This document shows, piece after piece, positions 9,436 to 19,407 of a stretch of DNA of 64,000 nucleotides (position 1 is its first letter; each line of letters begins with the position of its first letter). Made by a program: the position numbers and the translations under genes. The stretch lies in NCBI RefSeq assembly GCF_014697575.1, contig NZ_JACJSC010000001.1, positions 620,001-684,000 of the forward strand, read 5' to 3'. Below the pieces are notes generated by a model. The model worked only from the letters and a program-made list of their open reading frames with translations. It was not told where the DNA came from and ran no database searches. This DNA is from Planktothrix sp. FACHB-1365 (lineage in GTDB: Bacteria > Cyanobacteriota > Cyanobacteriia > Cyanobacteriales > Microcoleaceae).

Positions 9436-10698
9436 ATGAAAGCACTGTTTTTACACCCTAATTTTCCCGCCCAATACCGCCATATCATTACAGCTTTGGG
9501 TGCAGATCCCAATAATCAAATTGTATTTGGAACAAAAAATGAGCGTCCCGAATGGAATATCCCCGGAGTTGAAAAAGCCGTCTTTAATCCCAGTCGAGAA
9601 GCCAGTGCTGAAACCCATCAATATGTTCGGGTTTTAGAAAGTGCCGTATTACATGGACAAGCCGTATTTAGAATGGCAGAACAACTCAAAGCCAAAGGAT
9701 TTGTCCCCGATGTAATTTGCGGTCATTCCGGTTGGGGGCCGACTTTATTTGTCAAAGAAGCTTTTCCGAATATCCCCTTATTGTGTTATTTTGAATGGTT
9801 TTATCATTCCGAAGGATCGGACGCTGACTTTGATCCGGCTGATCCCCTCACTGTTGATGATAAAGCTCGAATTCGGGTTAAAAATACCCCGATTTTAATT
9901 GACTTATATTCCTGTGATCGGGGTATTTCACCCACCTATTGGCAACAGTCTCAATTTCCGCCTGAACTGCGGCAAAAGATTTCTGTCCTTCATGATGGCG
10001 TTGATACCAGTTATTTTCAACCCAATCCTGGGGCAAAATTGGTCTTACCCAATTTAGATTTATCCGGCGTTGAGGAACTGATTACTTATGTCGGACGGGG
10101 GATGGAACCCTATCGAGGATTCCCTGAATTTATTGAAGCCGTAGCTTATATTCAAGAACGTAGACCTAACTGTCATGTGGTGGTGGTGGGATCGGAACGA
10201 GTTTGTTATGGTAAACCTTTACCCAATGGTATGAGCTATAAAGACTATATGCTCAAAAAAATCCCCTTGGATCTGTCTCGAATTCATTTTGTAGGGCCAC
10301 TTCCCTATGGCCAATATTTACAAGTGATTCAGGCTTCAGATGTTCATATTTATTTAACACGGCCCTTTGTCCTATCCTGGTCAATGATTGAATCCCTATC
10401 AACAGGCTGTTTAGTCATTGGCTCAGATACGGCCCCCGTGCGAGAAGTGATTCAAGATGGAGTCAACGGCCTACTGGTCGATTTCTTCTCTCCCAAACAG
10501 ATTGCAGATCGAGTTGATGAAGTGCTAGATCATCCAAATCGTATGGCTCAATTGCGAGTAAAAGCTCGTGAAACCGCCTTAGAACGTTATGATTTGAGCA
10601 AACTCTTATCAAAACATCTGCAATTGATTACAGAAGTAGCAAATCGTTCTTTTCCCGCAACCATCGGCCGAGTTGAACCCGGAATGGTTTTGCAATAG
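9436..10698 (+). CDS. Glycosyltransferase family 4 protein
   Basis: A 420-residue retaining glycosyltransferase with the GT-B fold, likely cytosolic or at the inner face of the membrane. The N-terminal Rossmann half starts MKALFLHPNFPAQYRH. The donor-binding half has ITYVGRGMEPYRGFPEF near residue 215 and the characteristic SWSMIESLSTGCLVIGSD near 315, followed by VREVIQDGVNGLLVDF. It lies 47 bases downstream of the sulfotransferase fusion in the same direction and may be cotranscribed with it. The long gene-free stretch after it marks the end of this group. Donor and acceptor sugars cannot be assigned. Confidence 0.75.
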   Translation: MKALFLHPNFPAQYRHIITALGADPNNQIVFGTKNERPEWNIPGVEKAVFNPSREASAETHQYVRVLESAVLHGQAVFRMAEQLKAKGFVPDVICGHSGWGPTLFVKEAFPNIPLLCYFEWFYHSEGSDADFDPADPLTVDDKARIRVKNTPILIDLYSCDRGISPTYWQQSQFPPELRQKISVLHDGVDTSYFQPNPGAKLVLPNLDLSGVEELITYVGRGMEPYRGFPEFIEAVAYIQERRPNCHVVVVGSERVCYGKPLPNGMSYKDYMLKKIPLDLSRIHFVGPLPYGQYLQVIQASDVHIYLTRPFVLSWSMIESLSTGCLVIGSDTAPVREVIQDGVNGLLVDFFSPKQIADRVDEVLDHPNRMAQLRVKARETALERYDLSKLLSKHLQLITEVANRSFPATIGRVEPGMVLQ

Positions 10699-11470
10699 GG
10701 AGGGAACGAGATGTTATTTCTGTTGCTGTCTAAACGGGGGAACTTCTGATCAGAAGTTAATGAGGAACCTTTTTGTCTGGGAACCCGTCTGACAGGGTGA
10801 AGGAACTTAAAATAAAGTGCCTTTTCTGACTTCAGAGTGATGGCTTCAAGACAAACTGAGAATGAGAATTTTCAAGACAGAATTGATAGTAAACTCTAGC
10901 AGTCGAAACGGCCATATCTATCTAGTAGACAAGAGTCAGCACCCCGCTCTAAAGAGACAGGGCTATAAGCGGAGCGCAGGCTACGCCAACAAGCCTCTGA
11001 CTTTAGATAGCTGACCAGCTATAGTCTTAACTGACTACGTTATCGGTAAGTGTTAAAGACCCACCAAGGGATGCGAAGCTAGTCCGTTGCTCTGGAACTC
11101 GAAAGTTAAACAGTTTTACGAGGGGTAAGACAGTGCTGATCGAGATAGTACCGACCGATAACATTGGCGAAGCTAACATTACCCTAGCAATAGGAGTGGG
11201 AGAAATCCCAAAAAACCGGGAATCGGCAAATACAGCAATTTTTGTCGGTTCCCAATCTAATATTCACGGGGAATAAATTCCCCTGAGTCGTGTTTCCTCT
11301 GTTGTCTAAAGACGCTGAGTTTTTACACTTCCCATGAGGTTTTTATGATAAAGGACTAGACTTGCTGGAGACAAAAAGGTTAAACTACTGCCGAACAAGG
11401 TATGGTGTTTTCAGTAGTGTCTGTCATCCCAACAGAATCTAATGACATTATTGCAGAGGAGTGAAATCAA
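10699..11470 (+). other. Long structured spacer upstream of the RTX gene
   Basis: This 772-base stretch has no convincing gene. It holds an 18-bp perfect palindrome at 10741-10758, an imperfect hairpin at 10935-10964 that resembles the end hairpins of IS605/TnpB-type elements, a GC-rich interspersed-repeat core (GCGGAGCG to CTACGCC, 10969-10987), a 10-bp stem with G-U pairs at 11218-11227/11244-11253, and a 7-bp stem with a 2-base loop at 11268-11283. A stop-free frame of 82 codons (11031-11276) has no ATG. A GTG at 11133, preceded by GAGGGG, could start a 47-residue peptide. It could be a long regulatory leader of the RTX gene, a decayed mobile element, or both. Confidence 0.4.
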
Positions 11471-13462
11471 ATGACAACAAATTTAGGCCCAGGGCCCCAA
11501 TATTATGATCAGGATGTGGGCTTCGCCCCTAAACCCGATACCATTCTGGGTGAAGGTGGAAACGACACCATTCTCTCTTCGACCCTAGGTGGAAGTCTAA
11601 TCGACGGTGGTGCCGATAATGATATTTTGCAAAGCAGAGGCCCTGGGGATACAGTTATCGGTAACACAGGTAATGATTCCCTCCGATCTCAACAGCTTCG
11701 CACTGTTCTAATTGGAAATGCAGGCCGTGACACCTTATCGGCGGATTTAACAGCCAGCCTCTATGGAGGGGTAGATAATGACTTTTTGATTGGTCAATCT
11801 AGTAATAATTTCCTCAATGGAAATAAAGACTCAGATACCCTGCTGGGTGGAATTCAAGGTGGAGATTTACTCTATGGTGGTCAAGGAGATGACCAGCTTG
11901 GATTTGTCAATGCCAGTGGCCAAAGTAATCTCACCGGTGTTGTTGTTGCTGGAGCAGTAGGCGGCAGTAACCAAGGAAATAACTATGTCTCTGGAGATAA
12001 AGGCAGAGACAGTATTGTTGGGGTTAATAACGGGGATAGCCTCCTCGGTGGTGATGATAATGACTCTATCATTGGTGTAGGTAGTCTGAACCTCTTGGAT
12101 GGCGGTAGTGGAAACGACACCCTTATCGTTCAAAATCCAATAGCCACATTACAATTCTCTACAACTCCTGCTGTTGTTGGTCTAAGCCAAATTACCCTAA
12201 CGGGCGGTGTGGGTGACGATTCTCTCTACGGTGGTATTGGTCGCTTTGCAGAGGGCCAGAACTACATGGATGGTGGAGACGGGAACGATACCATCCGAAG
12301 CTTTGCGATTCAGGATGCCCTGTATGGGGGTGAAGGCAATGACTTAATCACCACAGGAACCACAGATGTTTTAACCACTCAAGGTAGCACCAGCCAACCC
12401 GGTTTTGTAGGTGAAAGCACCCTGTATGGCGGTGGCGGAAATGATACTTTAGTCGCTGCCTTTAGTACAGATGTCCTCTATGGTGATGCTGGGAATGACA
12501 GCCTCTCTGGAAAATTCACCCTGTTAGATGGTGGAGATGGCAATGACACCCTCTACGGAGGAAATTGGACATTACCTGATAGCTCCGGGAGACTTCCTGT
12601 GGTTACCTTATCGGGTGGTTCGGGTAACGACTATATCTATGGCGCCTTAGGTTCAGTCGCGAATGTTTATAATGGTGGTGTCGGTGATGACACGATTATC
12701 TTTACCACAACTAATGATAGCCTCCTCGGTGAAGGTTCCTCAGAGGGTAATGACAACATTTCCTTTGTGGGTGGTTTAGCCTCTGGCGCTACCATAACGA
12801 GCTTTGTCTTATTTGATACCCTAGGCAATAACACTATTTCCGGTAGTGATGGCAATGATAGCATTGTTACCGGAAGTGGCGCTGACTTCCTGCAAGGGGG
12901 AAGCGTTGCCGCGAGTGCGGGAACCTCCGTTGGTTTCGGAGATGACACCATTATCTCTGGTGGTGGCAATGACTACCTCTTCGGGGGTTCTGGACAAGAC
13001 GTACTGTTCGGTGAGGACGGTGACGATACCCTGCAAGGTAGCACCAACCAAGATACCTTAGTCGGAGGTGCCGGTGCTGATGTCTTCCTGTACCAGTTCA
13101 AATCCGATGTCAATGGTACTTTAGCTGACTTGATTACTGACTTTAATTCGGGTGAAGATAACATCTACTTCTCTCGTGGGGCTGGAGGCTTTGCCTTTGA
13201 GTTGCGTCCGGGTGTCCCAACCACTGAACTGTCTTTCGAGCAATTTATCGTTCTCGATAAAGCCAGTTACAATGGCGCGGCTGCCAATACTCAAGCACCA
13301 ACAAATGTCGGCCCTGTATTGGTGTACGAGGAAACCAGTGGAGCATTATGGTATGACTCCGATGGCGGTGGTGCAACTCCGGCTGATTTAGTTGCCTTCA
13401 TGAAACAGCCAGACAATACAATTCCGACCCTGACCCGGACAGATTTTACAATCATTATCTAG
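11471..13462 (+). CDS. RTX (hemolysin-type calcium-binding repeat) protein
   Basis: A 663-residue acidic protein made almost wholly of GGxGxDxL-type nonapeptide repeats, which bind calcium in a parallel beta-roll after secretion. The C-terminus (ADVFLYQFKSDVNG, then DLITDFNSGEDNI, residues about 535-570) is the usual folding cap before the uncleaved type I secretion signal. There is no N-terminal signal peptide, as expected for an ABC exporter substrate. No enzymatic domain is visible, so a surface-layer or sheath role is more likely than a toxin. GAGGAG upstream of the ATG supports the start. A type I exporter is encoded 6 kb downstream. High repeat content makes opposite-strand ORFs appear here; they are shadows. 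Confidence 0.85.
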   Translation: MTTNLGPGPQYYDQDVGFAPKPDTILGEGGNDTILSSTLGGSLIDGGADNDILQSRGPGDTVIGNTGNDSLRSQQLRTVLIGNAGRDTLSADLTASLYGGVDNDFLIGQSSNNFLNGNKDSDTLLGGIQGGDLLYGGQGDDQLGFVNASGQSNLTGVVVAGAVGGSNQGNNYVSGDKGRDSIVGVNNGDSLLGGDDNDSIIGVGSLNLLDGGSGNDTLIVQNPIATLQFSTTPAVVGLSQITLTGGVGDDSLYGGIGRFAEGQNYMDGGDGNDTIRSFAIQDALYGGEGNDLITTGTTDVLTTQGSTSQPGFVGESTLYGGGGNDTLVAAFSTDVLYGDAGNDSLSGKFTLLDGGDGNDTLYGGNWTLPDSSGRLPVVTLSGGSGNDYIYGALGSVANVYNGGVGDDTIIFTTTNDSLLGEGSSEGNDNISFVGGLASGATITSFVLFDTLGNNTISGSDGNDSIVTGSGADFLQGGSVAASAGTSVGFGDDTIISGGGNDYLFGGSGQDVLFGEDGDDTLQGSTNQDTLVGGAGADVFLYQFKSDVNGTLADLITDFNSGEDNIYFSRGAGGFAFELRPGVPTTELSFEQFIVLDKASYNGAAANTQAPTNVGPVLVYEETSGALWYDSDGGGATPADLVAFMKQPDNTIPTLTRTDFTIII

Positions 13463-13562
13463 GTTAGGTTGACAGATCAGGAGAAAGAGACGGGCTTTAC
13501 ACACTAACTTTTGAGTTCTATTCGCTTTTTCTCCCCTTTAATTTTGTCAATAGGTTAATAAC

Positions 13563-13601
13563 AAAAAGACCGAGATCAATTTAATTTCTCGGTCTTTTTT
13601 T
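13563..13601. terminator. Strong intrinsic terminator
   Basis: AAAAAGACCGAGA pairs with TCTCGGTCTTTTT around an 11-base loop and is followed by T residues. The A-run on the other side would serve as a T-run on the minus strand. It therefore probably ends both the RTX gene and the convergent gene that stops at 13664. Confidence 0.85.
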
Positions 13602-13663
13602 ATAGAGATAGTAGGCAACAGGTAACACCGGAGAAAAAGATTTTACCGTATAGATTTGCTGCA

Positions 13664-14587
13664 TCAGTCTTTTTCTGATGCTACAGGGTTTGATAAGGGC
13701 GCACTTGTTTCTGTAGTGTTATCTTCATCAAAATGTTTAACTTGTCTTCCAATTAAGTTTAGAAAACCTGAACCAAAGTGTTGAATTTCCAAAAAATTAG
13801 CGTGGGCGGCAGTCGGTTTATAAAGTTTAAATGTTTTCATAATTCCTAGGGTTGCTGCACTTTCTAACGGCCCAATAAAACTACAATCTCGATCTAAAAA
13901 ATACGGTTGTTTTGCCCAAAATTCCATTTGTTCAGCATTTAAAAAGAAACAACCCGAATGGGGATTTAAAGGACGTTTGAAAGAAACAGCCTGTTCCATG
14001 ACTTTACCAATAAACTGAGGCTGATCTTGAATATTTTGAAAATTAGCCGTGATATGGGGTAAAAGATCTCCATCAATATAAGCCTTAATCACTTTGCTGT
14101 GGGGAGAAACTTCGTAACGGTTTGGTTGTAAAAGACAGCTATTTCCTGTATGACGATTAAACCAATTTAACTTAACGAAAAACCAAGGATCATGCAGAAT
14201 CAAATCATCTTCTAAATAACAATAATAATCATACTGACCCAAATATTCACGTAACACTCGATGGCATTCAAATCCCAGTAACATTGGTTCTGTTTGGGTC
14301 GAGTAATGCTTACAAAACGATGAAGGTAAAGGAATGTTAGCGAGTAGGTGATACTGTTGAGTAGTACAAATGACAATATCAACTTGATAATTGTGTTCTG
14401 TATTGACTGGAATTGTCACACATTGAGCAATATCAATCATGCAATGGGATTGACTATACAGTTCTCGTAAAGCAGTTAAGGCAAATACTAAAGCAGTAAT
14501 TCTTGGGCGATGATCTTTACTTAAAGAGGCGTGTTTTCCATCTCCATCAGGATTAAAAAAGTGAGGAATCGTAAATAAAATTCGCAT
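13664..14587 (-). CDS. Putative GT-A-fold glycosyltransferase of unnamed family
   Basis: I do not recognise a named family for this 307-residue protein. It starts MRILFTIPHFFNPDG. The central YYCYLEDDLILHDPWF (about residues 117-132) looks like the metal-binding acidic cluster of GT-A enzymes, set after a strand and before an aromatic helix, and SGCFFLNAEQMEFW near 210 is typical of the acceptor side. No membrane segment or signal peptide is visible. It is followed on the same strand by a gene with a GT-B-like half, and both lie among polysaccharide genes. Glycosyltransferase is therefore an inference from motif and context. Confidence 0.5.
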   Translation of the reverse strand: MRILFTIPHFFNPDGDGKHASLSKDHRPRITALVFALTALRELYSQSHCMIDIAQCVTIPVNTEHNYQVDIVICTTQQYHLLANIPLPSSFCKHYSTQTEPMLLGFECHRVLREYLGQYDYYCYLEDDLILHDPWFFVKLNWFNRHTGNSCLLQPNRYEVSPHSKVIKAYIDGDLLPHITANFQNIQDQPQFIGKVMEQAVSFKRPLNPHSGCFFLNAEQMEFWAKQPYFLDRDCSFIGPLESAATLGIMKTFKLYKPTAAHANFLEIQHFGSGFLNLIGRQVKHFDEDNTTETSAPLSNPVASEKD

Positions 14588-14636
14588 AATTTAAAACTAA
14601 ATAATTTAAGTTTGATTTTTGCTATATTCTGGGGAA

Positions 14637-16370
14637 TTATCTAAATAATTCAGGAACTCGTTGACGGAGTTCTTCATTCAAACTGGGTAACTGATCTCGC
14701 ATTTTTAAATACCAGTCTCGTCGCTGTTGATAATGTTGGCAGAGTAAACGGTGATCTCCTACCCAATGATAGGCATTCATTGCAATTTTCCGTCGCAATG
14801 AAGTATTCATAATGAGTTCATTCAAATACATTTCAAATTGTTGAATCGTTCGATAAATTAAACCAGTTTCTTCGTGAATTATTGATTGTTCATATACCGT
14901 TGGACTTGCTAAAACCGCAACGCCATGACCTGCACATTCTAAAAACTTTAAATCCGATTTCATCAGATTTACAGGTGTCGGCATTAGAGGCAATAAAGCA
15001 ATATCGCAACTTTGGAGAATATGATTATATCTATCATAACTGCAAAAGGGTTCAAATTCTTTCTCAGATATTTCTAACTGATCAAAAAACCGACGATCAT
15101 GAATCACCTTGATTTGAACATGAGTTTGATGACGGAGTAAAACCCGATTTAAAGCTTCCATAATCGGTTGCCAATCCTGTTCTCGATTTAAAGCCCCAAA
15201 AAACAAGGTTACTCTTGAATTAGAATAGATTCGAGGGGGGGGTAAAGTCAACAAATGATTTTTGAAAATGGCAACATGGGGATTAAATTGTTGTAAAAAT
15301 AAAGCTAAGGGTTTTGTAGAAGTTTGTACACCATGACATCCCCGATAACTCAGATAACGATGTTCAGCATACTCCCTCCTTCGTAAAGGATTATCATCAA
15401 TTTCAGCAATAATTAAATAATCCTGTGTTAACAAATTTTTTAAGAGTTCCAAATGATGATCATAAGATAAAATTGTCCGTTGCCAAATAAAAACCTTTTC
15501 TTCTTCGGGTAAAATTGAACCAGTAGGAATCGATTTAGATGCAGAAATGGTTCGAGTTCCAGGTATTGTTGCACTCAATTGATCAGGTTCTAATACTCGA
15601 AGGCGATCGCATCCTGTGGGAGCCATGATTGCCGTTTGAATTAATAAACGACGAGGAGGTTGAAGGGATTTTATAGCGCGAACCAGATAATATTCTGCTG
15701 CGGTTTGAGTCGAAAAACGATTAGCATCTAACCCTAAACCTTCTCGAATAGGTTGAATTAAGTGAAGAAATTGTTGAAATTCATCATCTTTTTTTCCTCT
15801 AGTTTGAATTTCATAAATATATAAACCAGCTTCCCAAAATAGGGTTTGAATAGCGTCTAAAGTTAATCCCCTCTGGCTCGTATCTTCTTGGCTTAAAATT
15901 CCTCCTTTTCCCTGGATTATCTTAATAATATTTCGCCAATACTGACTATTCGGAATACAAGCTAAAACTTGACCCCCCTGTTTTAACCATCGGGTATGAT
16001 TCTGTAAGCTCTTTAAGGGATTTCTGATTTGGGGTAAGATTGAATCATAGATCAAACAATCTACTGTTCCTTCTTCTAATTCTAATGCAATTGTTTCTAA
16101 CTGGTCGATTGAACTCAGGATGATTTGATCTAACCCTTTTGTGACCTCTGGACTTAATTCTGAATGGATTAAAATTCCCCAATAGAAACTTTGAGGATTA
16201 ATTCGCTTATAATAAGAACCAGTTGTTCCTGTTAGACAGCCTACATCTATCAAGACTTGAGCATGAGGAGGTAAAAAATTCAGTAACTCCGACGGTCGTT
16301 CAACGGATTTCAAAGATGGACTCGGATTTAGGCTGTCATCACTGACTTCATCTGGGGTATCTCTATTCAT
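14637..16370 (-). CDS. Methyltransferase-like / glycosyltransferase fusion
   Basis: A 577-residue protein with two parts. Residues about 28-235 have a class I methyltransferase layout: VLIDVGCLTGTTG in place of motif I, a CLIYDSILPQ strand, then WLKQGGQVLACIPN. Residues about 240-560 look like a GT-B half, with RVTLFFGALNREQDW, FLECAGHGVAVLASP and an EETGLIY segment. It lacks the usual E-x7-E of GT4. A degenerate SAM loop (GCLTGTTG) leaves doubt that the first half is active. It stops 49 bases before the next minus-strand gene starts, so the pair may be cotranscribed. Acceptor and donor are unknown. Confidence 0.6.
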   Translation of the reverse strand: MNRDTPDEVSDDSLNPSPSLKSVERPSELLNFLPPHAQVLIDVGCLTGTTGSYYKRINPQSFYWGILIHSELSPEVTKGLDQIILSSIDQLETIALELEEGTVDCLIYDSILPQIRNPLKSLQNHTRWLKQGGQVLACIPNSQYWRNIIKIIQGKGGILSQEDTSQRGLTLDAIQTLFWEAGLYIYEIQTRGKKDDEFQQFLHLIQPIREGLGLDANRFSTQTAAEYYLVRAIKSLQPPRRLLIQTAIMAPTGCDRLRVLEPDQLSATIPGTRTISASKSIPTGSILPEEEKVFIWQRTILSYDHHLELLKNLLTQDYLIIAEIDDNPLRRREYAEHRYLSYRGCHGVQTSTKPLALFLQQFNPHVAIFKNHLLTLPPPRIYSNSRVTLFFGALNREQDWQPIMEALNRVLLRHQTHVQIKVIHDRRFFDQLEISEKEFEPFCSYDRYNHILQSCDIALLPLMPTPVNLMKSDLKFLECAGHGVAVLASPTVYEQSIIHEETGLIYRTIQQFEMYLNELIMNTSLRRKIAMNAYHWVGDHRLLCQHYQQRRDWYLKMRDQLPSLNEELRQRVPELFR

Positions 16371-16477
16371 AACTTTTAGCGGAATAAGAGCTATTTTATA
16401 AATAACAGGTTTGAGGTCATACTTGCAAGTTTATTTCAGTATTCCCAGTATTTAATACAATTTATAACATAATTTTT

Positions 16478-19147
16478 ATGCCGAGAGTCACCGTTATTAT
16501 TCCAACTTACAACCAAGAACAATATATTTCAGAAGCTATTGACAGTGTTTTAAACCAAACCTATCAAGATTTTGAAATTATTATCACCAATGATGGTTCT
16601 TCTGATCGAACCCTAGAACGTATTCAAGAAAAATCAGATCCTCGAATTCGCTGGTTTTCTTTTGAACAAAATCAAGGTGTTAGTATAGCAGCAAACCATT
16701 GTATTCGTCAGGCGACTGGAGAATTCATTGCAATTTTAGACTCTGATAATATTTTTTTACCAGATAAGCTTGAAAAACAAGTCAATTTTTTAGACCATAA
16801 TTCTCAGTTTGATGCTGTTTTTACTTATGCAGAAATTATTGATAAAGCAGGAAATCCGCACCTCGGAAAAGAAACTGCTTTCAAAAAAATATTTTCTCAA
16901 AAAAATAAAAATCGTTTTCAATGGTTAAATTCTTTCTTTTATTGTGATAATTCTCTGTGTAATACCAGTGTTTTAATCAAGAAAAAATGTTATGATCTAA
17001 TTGGATTATATGATCCTCGATTACGTCAAGTTCATGACTTAGACTTTTGGATACGTTTATGTCTGAAGTCTGAAATTTATATTTTACCTGAACCCTTGGT
17101 TTTATTTCGGTTTCATGATAGCAATATTAGTGAAGTAACAACTGAAAATATTATTCGACATATTTGGGAAATTCCTCAACTGCTTCAACATTATCTCAGT
17201 CCAGAAGTTTGCCAGATTTTTAACACAATTTTTCCTCAGCAGTCCCTAATTCAAGCTCCCATTACACCGGATGATCTGCAATTTTTAATGGCAAAATTGG
17301 CTTTAACGGTTCATCGTCTCAGTCATCAGTATTTTGGAATTTCTACCTTATATCAGTTAATGAATAATGCTGAAACGGCTGAATACATTGAAAAAAAATA
17401 TTCTTTTAAATATGCAGATTTAATTCATCTCGCAGGAATTCATGATGCTTTTCAATTAACAAACAACAGAAAACTTAAGCAAAAACTGGAAATAGCTCAA
17501 AAAGAACTGGAATCAATTCAAAATCAAAATCAAATTTTACAAAAAAAATTAGCTATAATTTCTGATTCAGCTAGTGTTGAAACTGACTCAGATGTAATTC
17601 AAGTTATTCCTTTGGTGAGTATATTAATTCCAACTTATAATGGAGAAGAATTTATAAAAACTGCTCTTCAAAGTGCTTTAGAACAAACCTATCCTAACTT
17701 AGAAATTATTATTTCTGATGATGCTTCAACAGATAACACGATAAAAATTGCTGAAGCTTTTCAAGAGAAATCTTCTATTCCTTATCGAATTCTGACTCAT
17801 TCTAATTATGGATTAGTCAAAAATCTCAATTTTTGTATTAAACAAGCTCAAGGAAAGTATATAAAATTTATTTTTCAGGATGATTGGTTAGAGCCGAATT
17901 GTATTGAAGAAATGGTGAATTTAGCCGAACAAGATCCAGAAATCGGTTTGGTTTTTTCTCCGCGTCAAGTTGTGATTCATCCCCATTCAACATCCGATTT
18001 TATTTGTCAATCTGCTTATAAAGGTGCCGTTAATTTACATCAAAAATGGTCTAATTTAAAACCTATTCAATGGGGTCAAGATCTTTTGTCCGATCCCAAC
18101 TGTTTAATAGGAGGGTTAAATAAAATTGGTGAACCTACAACTGTATTAATTCCTAAACAGGTTTTTGAAGAATTAGGAGGATTTGATCCTAATCTTCAGC
18201 AACTTTTGGACGTGGATATGTGGTGGAGAATTATGGGACGTTATAAAATTGGTTTTGTCGATCAAGCTTTATCTTCCCTTCTCATCCATAAAAATCAACA
18301 AACTCAAGTTAATATTGCTCAACAGGAAAATTACAAAGATTATGAGAGACTTTATTTAAAACTTTTGCAAGATTCAAGTTATTCTTTTTTAAGTTTATCT
18401 TTGAAAAAAATAATTTTACATAAAGCTTTATTTAATTCAAAATTTTATCTAAAATTAACAAAAAATTTAATCAGTCAATATCAAAACAATCCTCGTCCCA
18501 AAATCATAGAAACTCTTCAATTAGTTCGCCAAATTTTAGTTCAATATTGGTTAACTTTAGATCCAACAGAGTTAGAAACTCAATATCCCCACGAAATTCG
18601 TCCCATTTATCAACTTTTTTTAAACAGTAATCTAGTTGATGAAGAAGTTAGTGAAATCGAGCAACATTGGATTGAGGAAATTAAAGATAAGCTTTCTCAA
18701 GGTTTATATTCAGGTGATTTAATTTCTGAACTAATGGGATTGATGTTATATCAAAGAGCTTATCAACTTCCTTTGATCTATAAAAATGCGGTGATTCCTT
18801 ACTATTTTTTCCCTGACTTTATGACTTGGCTATTTAAAAGTATTGATCATTTTAAAATCCTAGAAAATATAGAAAAATATATTTATTTTCAAGAAGATTT
18901 ATTGGCTTATATTACTCAAAACTTAACCGCAAATTCATCCTCTCATGAACTGTGGATCTATATAGCTCAATCTTATTTTCAATATTCTCAACTCAATTTT
19001 GAGAATTTAAACTCTATTAGCCTCCAGAAGATTTATGCTTATAGAAACCAAATAATTGATTTTTTGGTTCAACACTCAAAGGCCACTGATCCAAATCGAT
19101 CCATTCAACCAGTTTTAGCAATCGATGCACAACCAGAAGACAGCTAG
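16478..19147 (+). CDS. Tandem GT2 glycosyltransferase
   Basis: An 889-residue protein with two GT2 (GT-A fold) domains. The first begins RVTVIIPTYNQEQYI at residue 3 and has LDSDN at about 87. The second begins LVSILIPTYNGEEFI near 378 and has FQDDWLEPN near 466. A coiled coil (about 330-362) joins them. The last 250 residues are helical and unlike either domain. Two catalytic domains in one chain are typical of enzymes that build a disaccharide repeat or add two sugars in sequence. The gene is unusually AT-rich, with long A runs, and is transcribed divergently from the methyltransferase-glycosyltransferase fusion. Confidence 0.75.
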   Translation: MPRVTVIIPTYNQEQYISEAIDSVLNQTYQDFEIIITNDGSSDRTLERIQEKSDPRIRWFSFEQNQGVSIAANHCIRQATGEFIAILDSDNIFLPDKLEKQVNFLDHNSQFDAVFTYAEIIDKAGNPHLGKETAFKKIFSQKNKNRFQWLNSFFYCDNSLCNTSVLIKKKCYDLIGLYDPRLRQVHDLDFWIRLCLKSEIYILPEPLVLFRFHDSNISEVTTENIIRHIWEIPQLLQHYLSPEVCQIFNTIFPQQSLIQAPITPDDLQFLMAKLALTVHRLSHQYFGISTLYQLMNNAETAEYIEKKYSFKYADLIHLAGIHDAFQLTNNRKLKQKLEIAQKELESIQNQNQILQKKLAIISDSASVETDSDVIQVIPLVSILIPTYNGEEFIKTALQSALEQTYPNLEIIISDDASTDNTIKIAEAFQEKSSIPYRILTHSNYGLVKNLNFCIKQAQGKYIKFIFQDDWLEPNCIEEMVNLAEQDPEIGLVFSPRQVVIHPHSTSDFICQSAYKGAVNLHQKWSNLKPIQWGQDLLSDPNCLIGGLNKIGEPTTVLIPKQVFEELGGFDPNLQQLLDVDMWWRIMGRYKIGFVDQALSSLLIHKNQQTQVNIAQQENYKDYERLYLKLLQDSSYSFLSLSLKKIILHKALFNSKFYLKLTKNLISQYQNNPRPKIIETLQLVRQILVQYWLTLDPTELETQYPHEIRPIYQLFLNSNLVDEEVSEIEQHWIEEIKDKLSQGLYSGDLISELMGLMLYQRAYQLPLIYKNAVIPYYFFPDFMTWLFKSIDHFKILENIEKYIYFQEDLLAYITQNLTANSSSHELWIYIAQSYFQYSQLNFENLNSISLQKIYAYRNQIIDFLVQHSKATDPNRSIQPVLAIDAQPEDS

Positions 19148-19407
19148 ATCATCAGTATCCGAGTCCTGATGGGGAACCCAAAAGCTATCCGCCACGTCAC
19201 TGTATGGACAGCAAACTATGAGTGTCAACAGCCCAAAGAGAATTTTTTCAGCAGTTTCCCAGAAGTTGAGGTAATTTAGAGATGATCAATTCAGTGAGGG
19301 GGTAAACGGTCTGCTATTATTTGGACAAAGAGATGAGATGCGGTAGTCACTCTAGGACTACTCAAGGTAAATTTGAAAGGGGTAGTGAAAGTCGGTTGGA
19401 GAGTTCA

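Noticed and set aside
10699-11470. Group II intron or diversity-generating retroelement template
   Set aside because: No domain V-like helix, no GTGYG 5' end and no reverse transcriptase in the window.
12667-13164. Several opposite-strand ORFs across the RTX gene
   Set aside because: They mirror the GGxGxD repeats in other frames, have no ribosome sites and give low-complexity proteins.
19321-19407. TTG start for the parvulin gene
   Set aside because: ATG 19408 has a good ribosome site and the extra 29 residues do not look like the family.
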